In this document: one piece after another, positions 34,705 through 42,286 of the stretch
Layout of the letters: each line of letters begins with the position of its first letter
Position numbering within the stretch: the first letter of the stretch is position 1
Source of the DNA: DASQUP01 sp035641235
GTDB lineage: Bacteria > Actinomycetota > CADDZG01 > WHSQ01
NCBI GenBank assembly: GCA_035641235.1
Contig: DASQUP010000219.1
Location: forward strand, 1 to 45,456
DNA length: 45,456 bases
Reading direction: 5' to 3'
Program-made: the position numbers and the translations under genes
The notes under the pieces: model-generated
Databases searched by the model: none
The model's input: only the letters and a program-made list of their open reading frames with translations
What the model was told of the DNA's origin: nothing

Positions 34705-34753
34705 CCCTTTACTTTTCGCCCTGTTTCTCCGACCGAGGAGCGAAAGGAAAGGG
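34705..34753 (+). terminator. Hairpin after the molybdoenzyme gene
   Basis: CCCTTTACTTTTCGC pairs imperfectly with GCGAAAGGAAAGGG across about 20 bases. It lies 28 bp after the stop and before the next promoter. No T-run follows, as is common in high-GC actinobacteria. Confidence 0.5.
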
Positions 34754-34782
34754 TCCGCGCACACCGTGAGTCTGCGCGACAG

Positions 34783-34811
34783 TTCGACGCGCCGGGCTCG
34801 GCCAATACGAT
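34783..34811 (+). promoter_or_regulatory. Leaderless promoter of the 147-residue membrane protein
   Basis: TTCGAC (-35), a 17-base spacer and TACGAT (-10), then six bases and the GTG at 34818. The layout is the same as at ispH and troA. Confidence 0.6.
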
Positions 34812-34817
34812 GGGGCC

Positions 34818-35261
34818 GTGCACTGGAGAACGCAGAGCAGGTGGTTGAGGCCCGGCCTGTTGTTCATGGTCGCTCAAGCCGCACTCGTGGGGGTGTGGGC
34901 GCTCCTGGCTCCGAGGTCGTTCTTCCGCGACTTCCCAGCGATCGGCGGGGCTTGGGTGAACGCGCTTCCCCCCTACAACGAGCACCTCGTGCGGGACATC
35001 GGCGGCCTCAATCTGGGGTTCGCGCTTCTGTTCTTCGCTTCGGCCTCGACTCTCGACGTGACACTCATCCGGACTTCGCTTGGGGCGTGGCTGCTGTATG
35101 CGCTCCCGCATTTCCTGTTCCACATCACGAACATGGAGCGGCTGTCCGGGTCGGAGAAGGTTTTTCAGACACTCGCTCTTGGTGCGCTCATCGTTGTGCC
35201 GGTCGGTCTCCTAATGGCGACGCGGCGCCGGCGTGTACGCGGCCTCGGCTCACTGCGATAA
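34818..35261 (+). CDS. Small four-helix membrane protein of unknown function
   Basis: A 147-residue protein with four hydrophobic segments (LLFMVAQAALVGVWALLAP, GGLNLGFALLFFASAST, LGAWLLYALPHFLFHI, ALGALIVVPVGLLMA) and the motif NEHLVRDIGGLN between the first two. The motif resembles uncharacterised actinobacterial membrane proteins, but I do not recognise a function. The GTG start is supported by the leaderless promoter. It converges with the CDF exporter 6 bp away. Confidence 0.75.
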   Translation: MHWRTQSRWLRPGLLFMVAQAALVGVWALLAPRSFFRDFPAIGGAWVNALPPYNEHLVRDIGGLNLGFALLFFASASTLDVTLIRTSLGAWLLYALPHFLFHITNMERLSGSEKVFQTLALGALIVVPVGLLMATRRRRVRGLGSLR

Positions 35262-35267
35262 AACGGA

Positions 35268-36653
35268 TCAGGCCGGCTCGAAGTGAATGAGGACGGGCCC
35301 GACGTCGGGATGTTCAGCGTGCAGCGCGTTTTCGATTCGTTCAGAAGCATCGTGAATACGATCGAGCGGCAGGTCCCTGCGCCCCCGGACGTGCGCGACA
35401 ACGGATAACTCTCCACCTGATGATGTGATCAAGACCTCGTGGCAATCGACCACGTCCGTCTCCTGTGCGGCCAAGCGAGTGACGTCGGCGACAATCGTCT
35501 GGTTCTCGGCGGTGACGTCGGTGGAGAACGCTGTGGTCTCGAGGGGCTCGATGTGAGTGTCCACTCGGACGTCGCCGCCAAGCTCTGCTGCGACCGCCGA
35601 TTCAACGGCATCCGAAAGTTGATGTGCCCTTTCCAACGATGTCCCTGCCCCCATCTTGGCGTGAAGGGTCACGTGCAACTTCCGACGCCCCGCGTCGTCG
35701 AAGGCATGGACCAACGTGTTATGGACTTCGTGGACGCCTTCGACACGGCTCGCGGCGGCCTGTGCGCGTTCAACGAGCCCGGATGCTTCGGTAGCGGGTT
35801 CCACGTGGACGACTACGTCTATCCCGGGGGCGAAGCGGGCGATCTCTTGCTCCACACGTTCCGCGATGTCGTGTGCCCGCTCGAGCGACGCAGTGCGGCC
35901 GGCCGCAACCGTGACGTCCGCAAACAACCGCCCCTCCGTTCCGCGGACGCGCACCCGGCGCGTCTCTGCGACGCCAGTGGCTCGATCTACGGCTGCAGTG
36001 AGATCCTCCAACGGAAGTTGGGGCGCGCGGTCCATGAGCACATCGACGGACCTCTTGCCCAGCCGCGCGGCCGCGACCATCACGGCTGTGGCCACGACGA
36101 TTCCACCCAGCGCGTCGGCTCCCTCCGCTCCCGCACGGACGAAGAGAAGGCTCACGAACGCGACCAGCGCGGTTCCTATGTCGGTAATTAGGTTCAAGGC
36201 ACCAGCCCTCAAGGCATCCGAGTTGTCGGCTCGGGCGGCCGCTACCAGCATTCGAACGCGAAACACATCGACGAGTGCGGACACTGCCAGCAATCCCAGT
36301 GCATAAGGCGGCGCCTCGACGGGGGACGGGGCGGAGCCGGCCAAGCGCCCAATAGCCTCCACAACGACTCCGACGACAATGACGAACAGGAAAACGGTCT
36401 GAGTAAAGGCGACGAGGTTCTCAGCTTTCGAATGCCCGTAGTGATGCTCGGTGTCCGCCGGCTTGCGGGCCACTCGCACACCAAAGAAGACGAGCCCCAG
36501 CGCAACGATGTCGATGACCGAGTCCAACGCTTGAGAGAGGACGGCCAGGCTCGAGGTGGCGCCCCAGACCGCGATCTTGGCCGCGGCCAAAAGACAGGTC
36601 ACCACCAGTGCGATCAGTGCGGCCCGTTCGCTTCGGGACATCGCTCGAGCCAT
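35268..36653 (-). CDS. Cation diffusion facilitator with three C-terminal dimerisation domains
   Basis: A 461-residue proton-coupled divalent metal exporter. The transmembrane part (about 10-200) has the TM2 metal pair D44/D48 (QALDSVID) and a TM5 pair N154/D158 (LNLITD), where FieF/YiiP has His/Asp. HHYGHSKAENL is the TM3 loop. Three homologous cytoplasmic domains follow (about 218-286, 296-370, 388-460), each with an L(E/D)RxH helix and ending VHVEPA, THIEPL and IHFEPA; most CDFs have one. The ATG at 36653 is fixed by a -10 (TACGCT) six bases upstream. It diverges from troA and shares an operator; metal unproven, Mn or Fe favoured over Zn. Confidence 0.91.
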   Translation of the reverse strand: MARAMSRSERAALIALVVTCLLAAAKIAVWGATSSLAVLSQALDSVIDIVALGLVFFGVRVARKPADTEHHYGHSKAENLVAFTQTVFLFVIVVGVVVEAIGRLAGSAPSPVEAPPYALGLLAVSALVDVFRVRMLVAAARADNSDALRAGALNLITDIGTALVAFVSLLFVRAGAEGADALGGIVVATAVMVAAARLGKRSVDVLMDRAPQLPLEDLTAAVDRATGVAETRRVRVRGTEGRLFADVTVAAGRTASLERAHDIAERVEQEIARFAPGIDVVVHVEPATEASGLVERAQAAASRVEGVHEVHNTLVHAFDDAGRRKLHVTLHAKMGAGTSLERAHQLSDAVESAVAAELGGDVRVDTHIEPLETTAFSTDVTAENQTIVADVTRLAAQETDVVDCHEVLITSSGGELSVVAHVRGRRDLPLDRIHDASERIENALHAEHPDVGPVLIHFEPA

Positions 36654-36659
36654 ACGAAG

Positions 36660-36688
36660 AGCGTACGGACTCGGGCCGAGGGGGTCAG
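36660..36688 (-). promoter_or_regulatory. Leaderless promoter of the CDF exporter
   Basis: On the minus strand, CTGACC (-35), 17 bases, TACGCT (-10), then six bases and the ATG at 36653. The metal operator lies about 20 bp further upstream. Confidence 0.55.
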
Positions 36689-36698
36689 TTAGTAGGCC

Positions 36699-36727
36699 TT
36701 GAACCAAGATTTAGTCATGTCTAAAAT
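36699..36727 (+). promoter_or_regulatory. Leaderless promoter of troABCD
   Basis: TTGAAC (-35), exactly 17 bases, TAAAAT (-10), then six bases to the ATG of troA. It is the best promoter match in the window. The palindrome at 36710-36725 covers the spacer and part of the -10, so a bound regulator would repress it. Confidence 0.7.
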
Positions 36728-36729
36728 CT
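36708..36729. promoter_or_regulatory. DtxR/MntR-like metal operator
   Basis: The core TTTAGTCATGTCTAAA is palindromic apart from one pair, and flanking AGA/TCT extends it. AT-rich TTTAG...CTAAA arms are typical of DtxR-family (MntR/TroR/IdeR) sites. Position over the troA -10 and between importer and exporter genes supports metal-dependent control. No separate DtxR gene is in the window. Confidence 0.65.
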
Positions 36730-36733
36730 AGCC

Positions 36734-37696
36734 ATGCGATTGCGCAGACCTGCTGCATACCTGGTTGGAGCTCTCCTTCTCGGCGCCGTGCTCCCGGCGT
36801 GTGGACGGGTGGACGCTGCGGGCCGGCCGGACGTGTCGGACCGGAAGGTGAGGGCGGTCGCAACGACGGGGATGATCGCCGACATCGTCGCCAACGTCGG
36901 CGGGCGCCGAGTCGAGGTGACGGCGCTGATGGGACCTGGGATTGACCCCCACCTGTACAAGGCCAGTGAAGGCGACGTGACGACCCTCACCGGTGCCGAC
37001 GTGATCTTTTACAACGGTCTCGATCTCGAAGCCAAGATGGGTGACGTGTTCGGAAAGATGCGCGGCGCCGTCGCCACGGTTGCGGTGACCCGAGGAATCG
37101 ATGAATCGATCCTGCTCGCGCCACCCGAATTCGAGGGTGCATACGACCCCCACGTCTGGTTCGACGTCTCCATGTGGATCGAAACGGTTGGCCAGGTGGC
37201 CGGCGCTCTTGAGGATCTGGATCCAAGTAACGCGGAAACCTATCGGGCAAACGCAGCTTCGTATATCCGCGGCCTCGAGGAACTGGACGAGTACGTGCAC
37301 TCGCAGGCCGATCGGGTGCCCGAGGAGCGCCGCGTACTGATCACCGCGCACGATGCCTTCAATTATTTCGGCCGTGCCTACGGTTTCGAGGTGCGGGGGC
37401 TGCAGGGTGTCAGCACGGCGGCCGAGGCAGGTACCGCGGATGTTGGTGGGCTGGCCGATTTCATCGTCGATCGGGAGATTCCGGCCATATTCGTCGAGTC
37501 TTCGGTCTCTCCACGTTTCATCGAGGCGGTCAAAGCCGCCGTGGATGCGAGAGGTGAGCGCGTGGACGTCGGAGGACAACTCTTCTCCGATGCGATGGGG
37601 GATCCAGGCACGCCGGAGGGAACCTATTTGGGAATGGTCCGACACAACATCGAGACGATCGTCGAAGCGCTGCGTCGAGGCGAGGGGCAGTCATGA
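36734..37696 (+). CDS. troA: TroA-type metal-binding lipoprotein of an ABC importer
   Basis: A 320-residue cluster A-I binding protein for Mn/Zn/Fe. The lipobox is VLPAC (Cys 23). Predicted metal ligands in the TroA pattern are H73 (DPHLY), H140 (DPHVW), H206 (TAHDAF) and D286 (SDAMGD). GLQGVSTAAEAG and IPAIFVESS are strong TroA-like motifs. It starts the operon troA-troB-troC-troD from a leaderless promoter overlapped by a DtxR-like operator, and overlaps troB by 4 bp. Confidence 0.93.
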   Translation: MRLRRPAAYLVGALLLGAVLPACGRVDAAGRPDVSDRKVRAVATTGMIADIVANVGGRRVEVTALMGPGIDPHLYKASEGDVTTLTGADVIFYNGLDLEAKMGDVFGKMRGAVATVAVTRGIDESILLAPPEFEGAYDPHVWFDVSMWIETVGQVAGALEDLDPSNAETYRANAASYIRGLEELDEYVHSQADRVPEERRVLITAHDAFNYFGRAYGFEVRGLQGVSTAAEAGTADVGGLADFIVDREIPAIFVESSVSPRFIEAVKAAVDARGERVDVGGQLFSDAMGDPGTPEGTYLGMVRHNIETIVEALRRGEGQS

Positions 37697-38550
37697 ATAG
37701 CGAGAGCGCAGCCGCGCCTGCAATCGAAGTAGCCGACCTGACGGTTGCCTACCACGACAGACCCGTCCTGTGGGACATCGATATGGAGGTGCCCCCAGGA
37801 GTGCTTATGGCCGTTGTGGGACCCAACGGTGCAGGAAAGACGACTCTGATTAAATCCATCCTCGGGCTTGTGAAGCCGGCGGCCGGCAGCGTGAAGATCC
37901 GCGGACGCGACTACGCCGAGCAGCGCCGCCTGGTTGGCTACGTGCCTCAGCGGGGCAGCGTCGACTGGGACTTCCCCACGACGGTTTTGGACGTGGTGAT
38001 GATGGGCCGCTACGGAGATCTCGGGTGGGTGCGGCGCCCCGGCCGCCGCGAGCGCGCGCTGGCGTTCGAGGCCATCGACAAGGTGGCCCTCGGCAAGTTT
38101 GCCGACCGACAGATCAGCCAGCTTTCGGGAGGGCAGCAGCAGCGCGTTTTCCTCGCACGTGCCCTGGTTCAGGATGCGGACGTGTATCTCATGGACGAGC
38201 CGTTCCAAGGTGTGGACGCAACCACCGAGCGAGCGATCGTGACTCTGCTCCAAGATCTGCGCGCCGCAGGGCGCACTGTGGTCGTGGTCCATCACGACCT
38301 TCAAACGGTGACCGAGTACTTCGATTGGGTGACTCTGCTCAATATTCGGCGGATTGCAAGCGGTCCTGTCGCCGAAGCCTTTACCGATGAGAACCTTCGT
38401 CTGGCCTATGGCGGCCGCGTTGCCTTTCTCGGCAGAGGTCCGGACAAGGGCAACGACCCTTTTCTTTCGGCGCCCGATGCGGGAATTTGGGCCGAAAGTG
38501 GAAGGGTCGCAGGGCAGGCGGACACGCCGAACGTGCTCGGCGGGGACTAG
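37693..38550 (+). CDS. troB: Metal ABC importer ATPase
   Basis: A 285-residue ATPase: Walker A GPNGAGKTT, Q-loop YVPQRGSVDWDFP (the QR.xVDW form typical of Mn/Zn importers), signature LSGGQQQRVFLARAL, Walker B VYLMDEPFQGVD and switch VVHHD. A C-terminal tail of about 35 residues follows the fold. It is coupled to troA by ATGA and followed by the first permease after 9 bp. Confidence 0.95.
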   Translation: MNSESAAAPAIEVADLTVAYHDRPVLWDIDMEVPPGVLMAVVGPNGAGKTTLIKSILGLVKPAAGSVKIRGRDYAEQRRLVGYVPQRGSVDWDFPTTVLDVVMMGRYGDLGWVRRPGRRERALAFEAIDKVALGKFADRQISQLSGGQQQRVFLARALVQDADVYLMDEPFQGVDATTERAIVTLLQDLRAAGRTVVVVHHDLQTVTEYFDWVTLLNIRRIASGPVAEAFTDENLRLAYGGRVAFLGRGPDKGNDPFLSAPDAGIWAESGRVAGQADTPNVLGGD

Positions 38551-38559
38551 GAACGTTAG

Positions 38560-39705
38560 ATGGGTGTGTTCTCGGACCTGTTCTCCGACTACACCTTGCG
38601 TACCGTCGCGCTCGGGGCCGCGGTCATCGGCATCGTAAGTGGCGTCCTTGGATCGTATGCGGTGCTCCGCCGGCAGAGTTTGCTCGGCGATGCGATCTCA
38701 CATGCTGCACTTCCTGGGATCGTGATTGCCTACCTGCTGACCGGAAGCAAGGCGTCGCTGGTTCTCGTCCTCGGCGCCGCTGCCGCCGGATGGATTGGCA
38801 CACTCGTGGTCATGTCCGTCGTGCGTTCCTCTCGCATCAAATCCGACAGTGCGCTGGGGATCGTGCTGTCGGTGTTCTTCGGTGTTGGGTTGGTGCTGCT
38901 GACTTTCCTGCAGCGCAGGCCCGATGCCAATCAGGCGGGGTTGGACAAGTTCCTCTTCGGACAGGCGGCGGCGCTTGTGCAGAGCGACGTCGTCACGATG
39001 GCAGCGCTCGGAGGTATTGCGCTGCTAACCGTTGGTCTCCTGTACAAAGAGTTCAAACTCCTCGCCTTCGATCCAGCTTTCGGCGCGAGCCTCGGCTTTC
39101 GTATGCGTTTTCTCGACGTGACCCTCACGACCCTTCTCGTGGTCGCGATCGTGCTTGGGCTCCAGACGGTTGGTGTCGTTTTGATGAGCGCCATGGTGGT
39201 TGCCCCCGCGGCGGGAGCGCGCCAGTGGACCGACCGACTCGGCGTGATGATCCTGCTGGCCGCGGCCTTCGGGGCCGTTGCCGGCGTTGGGGGCGCGCTG
39301 ATCAGCAGCTCGACCGCACGTCTGCCGACCGGTCCGACGATCGTGCTGTGTGCCAGTGCCATCGTGACCGTGAGTCTTCTATTCGCCCCCAATCGCGGGA
39401 TCGTGTGGAACCAGGCGCGAAGGGCGCGCAGCCGCCGGAGACTCCGCGCCGAGGCCGTGCTCGCCGACCTCTTGGCTCTGTGGCGCCAGCACGAGGACTT
39501 CAATCATGCTCATCCGACCGCCGTATTGGAGGCGATGGCGGTGAACCGCGGGGGAGTGGCGGCGGCGCTGGATGAGCTGGCCGCTAGAGGGTGGGCGGTG
39601 GAGTCCGATGCGGGATGGGCTCTGACGCCGGAAGGCCTGCGCGCATCCCTGCTGCATCACGGACGTCTGGATCCGGACCTGGTCGAGGAGGATGCTGCGC
39701 CGTGA
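38560..39705 (+). CDS. troC: Metal ABC permease with C-terminal winged-helix-like domain
   Basis: A 381-residue protein. Residues 1-275 are an ABC-3 permease (RRQSLLGDAISHAALPGI, YKEFKLLAFDPAFGASLGF, MSAMVVAPAAGARQW). A basic linker (NQARRARSRRRLRAEA) leads to a compact helical/winged domain (about 295-365): LADLLALWRQHEDF, VNRGGVAAALDELAARGW, then a two-strand wing and LTPEGLRAS. The domain resembles the DtxR/MarR helix-turn-helix layout. Known parallel: chlamydial YtgCR, a permease fused to a DtxR-type repressor. No metal-binding dimerisation domain is evident here. Confidence 0.9.
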   Translation: MGVFSDLFSDYTLRTVALGAAVIGIVSGVLGSYAVLRRQSLLGDAISHAALPGIVIAYLLTGSKASLVLVLGAAAAGWIGTLVVMSVVRSSRIKSDSALGIVLSVFFGVGLVLLTFLQRRPDANQAGLDKFLFGQAAALVQSDVVTMAALGGIALLTVGLLYKEFKLLAFDPAFGASLGFRMRFLDVTLTTLLVVAIVLGLQTVGVVLMSAMVVAPAAGARQWTDRLGVMILLAAAFGAVAGVGGALISSSTARLPTGPTIVLCASAIVTVSLLFAPNRGIVWNQARRARSRRRLRAEAVLADLLALWRQHEDFNHAHPTAVLEAMAVNRGGVAAALDELAARGWAVESDAGWALTPEGLRASLLHHGRLDPDLVEEDAAP

Positions 39706-40811
39706 GTCAGCCCCAGCTCGAGATCCAGTTGATCGCCGTCATCACCGCCGTCGCATGTGCGCTTCCCGGAGCCTTCCTGGTTCTTCGAAGGATGGCGTTG
39801 TTGAGCGATGCCATAAGCCACTCGATCCTGCTCGGTATCGCTCTCGCCTTTTTCGTGACGCGCGACGTCGCCTCTCCGGGCCTCATTTTGGGCGCGGCCG
39901 TGGTGGGTGTACTGACGGTGGCGCTCGTGGAGTTGCTCAATCGTTCCGGAAGGGTGCGGGAAGACGCGGCGATCGGGCTTGTTTTTCCCCTGCTCTTCAG
40001 CGCAGCGGTCATCCTCATCTCCCGTTACGCCGGGAACGTCCACCTCGACGTTGACGCTGTTTTGCTGGGTGAGCTGGCTTTCGCCCCACTCGATCGTGTG
40101 ATCTTCGCCGGATGGGACCTGGGACCCCGGGCCGCCTACCTGATGGGGGTGATCCTCGTTGCGAACATCGCCTTCATCTACGTCTTTTACAAAGAGCTGA
40201 AGCTTGCGACCTTCGATGCTGCTCTTGCTGCTGCCCTTGGCTTCTCGCCGGTCCTGATCCACTACTTGCTCATGTCACTTGTATCGGTCACGGCAGTGGG
40301 AGCATTCGATGCGGTCGGGTCGATTCTCGTGGTCGCGCTGATGATCGCACCGCCTTCGGCGGCGTATCTCTTAACCGACAACCTCGCCCGAATGGTGATT
40401 ACCTCCGGGGCGATCGGAGCCGTCAGCGCGATCGCCGGCTACTGGACTGCTCATGTGCTCGATGCATCGATTGCGGGCTCGATGGCCGGCGCGGCGGGAG
40501 CGATCTTTGGTCTCGTGTTGGTGCTGGCGCCCGGTCGAGGTTTGGTAGCTGCGACGCGCCGGCGCGCCGCGCAGAAGTGGGATTTTGCTCAGACGATGCT
40601 CGCAATCCATCTTCTCAACCACGAGGGCCGTCCCGAACAGCGGGAGGAAAGCCGGGTTGGCGGCCTCCACAGACATCTGAGCTGGGACGAAGAGTTCATC
40701 GCTCAAGTGGTCAGAGGCGCGACCCGACGGGGCCTCGTGGTTACGCACGACGATGAGCTCGTGCTCACCGATCAGGGTCGAGCGACGGCCCGGCGTGCCC
40801 TCGTTACCTAA
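39702..40811 (+). CDS. troD: Second metal ABC permease with C-terminal winged-helix-like domain
   Basis: A 369-residue protein. Residues 1-280 form an ABC-3 permease (RRMALLSDAISHSILLGIAL, YKELKLATFDAALAAALGF, LMIAPPSAAYLLTD). The C-terminal region (about 290-368) again looks like a winged helix: FAQTMLAIHLLNHEG, LSWDEEFIAQVVRGATRRGL, a short wing (HDDELVL) and TDQGRATARRAL. The GTG overlaps the troC stop (GTGA), with GAGGAGG nine bases upstream. It is unusual that both permeases carry such a domain. Confidence 0.9.
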   Translation: MSQPQLEIQLIAVITAVACALPGAFLVLRRMALLSDAISHSILLGIALAFFVTRDVASPGLILGAAVVGVLTVALVELLNRSGRVREDAAIGLVFPLLFSAAVILISRYAGNVHLDVDAVLLGELAFAPLDRVIFAGWDLGPRAAYLMGVILVANIAFIYVFYKELKLATFDAALAAALGFSPVLIHYLLMSLVSVTAVGAFDAVGSILVVALMIAPPSAAYLLTDNLARMVITSGAIGAVSAIAGYWTAHVLDASIAGSMAGAAGAIFGLVLVLAPGRGLVAATRRRAAQKWDFAQTMLAIHLLNHEGRPEQREESRVGGLHRHLSWDEEFIAQVVRGATRRGLVVTHDDELVLTDQGRATARRALVT

Positions 40812-40835
40812 GACGAGCCCATATGGTCTACGCCG

Positions 40836-41588
40836 ATGCCTATAGAAGCGCGTTCGCTCGCGGTGCTGTGCGACGGCCTCCGGTTGTCCTGCGGTGCATT
40901 CGTGCCCGAGGAGCCGAAGGGAATCGTCGTCGCGCTGCACGGGATTCCGTCGGTGGCTCCGCCGGATCCCGACGACGAAGGTTATCCGGGCCTCGCGCGG
41001 CGTTTAGCTACCGAGGGTTGGCTGGCTGTGTGGGCGGACATGCGTGCAACCAGAGGATCACCGGGCTTCTTCTCAATCGAGGGATGGGTGCGCGACGCGA
41101 GAGCAGTGATCCAGGCCGCGCGGGCAATCGAAGGAGCGGCGGGCCTCCGGGTGGCCGTGGTCGGCTCGTCCGCGGGAGGGGCCGTCTCCGTCGAAGCGAC
41201 CAAGCGAGGCGCGCCGGTCGACGCACTGGTTCTTCTTGCCGCCCCAGCGGGGTGGATCGGTTTTGCCGGCACCCCCGGGGAGGCGGTACGGCGCATCACC
41301 GAAGAGGCCGGAATGGCGCTGTCCGACGACGTGCTCGCTGATCCGAGCGAGTGGGCCCAGGAGTTTGAGTCGGTCGTGCCGGAGAAGGCAATGGTCTCCG
41401 TCGGGGTGCCGGTCATGGTCGTACACGGCACGGCCGACGACGTCGTTCCGGTCGATCACGCCTATCGGCTTGCAGATCGGGCGCGCCGGGGAGAGCTGTT
41501 CGTGCTCGATGGAGCGCCCCACCAGCTCCGGCGCGAGCCGGGTGTCGTGGAGCTCGTCCTCGACTGGCTGGAACGGAGGATCGGGTGA
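40836..41588 (+). CDS. Alpha/beta hydrolase (dienelactone hydrolase-like)
   Basis: A 250-residue alpha/beta hydrolase. The nucleophile elbow GSSAGG has Ser 112, the acid is in HGTADDVVP (about 200) and the His is in DGAPHQLRRE (His 228). GIVVALHGIPS forms the oxyanion region. Substrate unknown. TATGGT eight bases before the ATG may be a -10. It overlaps the next gene (GTGA). Confidence 0.88.
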   Translation: MPIEARSLAVLCDGLRLSCGAFVPEEPKGIVVALHGIPSVAPPDPDDEGYPGLARRLATEGWLAVWADMRATRGSPGFFSIEGWVRDARAVIQAARAIEGAAGLRVAVVGSSAGGAVSVEATKRGAPVDALVLLAAPAGWIGFAGTPGEAVRRITEEAGMALSDDVLADPSEWAQEFESVVPEKAMVSVGVPVMVVHGTADDVVPVDHAYRLADRARRGELFVLDGAPHQLRREPGVVELVLDWLERRIG

Positions 41589-41854
41589 GCGCGATGGCTG
41601 TGGCAATCGTGGTCGCCGGCGTCGCCCTCACGACCGCGATCGGAGCGGGGGCCGGCTTCGGGGTGGTGACGCTGATCCTCCTTGCGCCGATCGTCGCGTT
41701 CGGCGTGCTCGTGATCGCCATCGCGCGGAAGTCGAAGACCGGCGCCGTGAGCCCGGCGACCTGTCCTCGGTGCGGCGGTTTGATCTCGCCCAATGCACCG
41801 TTCTGCAAACACTGCGGCGCGCCGGTCGCGCCGTCGCCCTCAAATGGCAATTAG
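41585..41854 (+). CDS. Small membrane protein with C-terminal zinc ribbon
   Basis: An 89-residue protein with two adjacent hydrophobic segments (MAVAIVVAGVALTTAIGAG, FGVVTLILLAPIVAFGVLVI), a basic turn (ARKSKTG) and a zinc ribbon CPRCGGLISPNAPFCKHCG. The GTG start overlaps the hydrolase stop; an ATG three codons later is possible. Its TAG stop lies inside a family-2 palindrome. Function unknown. Confidence 0.78.
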   Translation: MSAMAVAIVVAGVALTTAIGAGAGFGVVTLILLAPIVAFGVLVIAIARKSKTGAVSPATCPRCGGLISPNAPFCKHCGAPVAPSPSNGN

Positions 41855-41883
41855 CCGTGAAATATCGTGGTTGATTGCCATCT
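41842..41883. repeat. Family-2 palindromic element, copy F
   Basis: AAATGGCAATTAGCC (41842-41856) pairs with GGTTGATTGCCATCT (41869-41883), with 12 Watson-Crick pairs, two G-U pairs and one mismatch. The 12-base loop contains AAATATCGT, like copy E. The left arm supplies the stop codon of the zinc-ribbon gene; the 3' flank matches copy D. It lies between convergent genes. Confidence 0.75.
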
Positions 41884-41898
41884 CAGGATCGAGGTTCG

Positions 41899-42162
41899 CT
41901 ACAGAAGCGACGCCTGGTTGCTCGGCGCCCGCCGTTTTGTAGCCTGCTCGTCCTGAGCGGGATGTTCAATCAGCGCCACGACGCGCGCCGCCATAAACCG
42001 GCCGGTCCGTACTACCTCTCCGGTGCGAGTGACCTCACTGACCTCGATCGTCCCTCTAACGTTGGACACCTCGACGCGGCGGCCTGCCTTGGTCGCGATG
42101 ATCTCGTAGGTTTTCGTGGCATCCCCGATATCCACGACTATCTCGACGCGGTCGCCTCTCAT
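41899..42162 (-). CDS. 87-residue protein of unknown function
   Basis: A small, probably beta-rich protein: alternating polar/hydrophobic strands (RVEIVVDIGDATKTYEIIAT, RRVEVSNVRGTIEVSEVTR, RFMAARVVALIEH) and a charged C-terminus. It has no Cys and no signal or membrane segment. I do not recognise the family. It is the only credible reading of this strand between the zinc-ribbon gene and lpd. No clear ribosome site is visible. Confidence 0.55.
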   Translation of the reverse strand: MRGDRVEIVVDIGDATKTYEIIATKAGRRVEVSNVRGTIEVSEVTRTGEVVRTGRFMAARVVALIEHPAQDEQATKRRAPSNQASLL

Positions 42163-42286
42163 TAGGTCATAGTCCCATGCGCGCTACTCCGCTGACCAGC
42201 GACAATCGCTGCGAAGCGCAGTACCCGACTCACTCGGGCCTTTCGGTATCGTGGCGGTGCGGATTTCTATCTCGCTGGGAGGCGCT

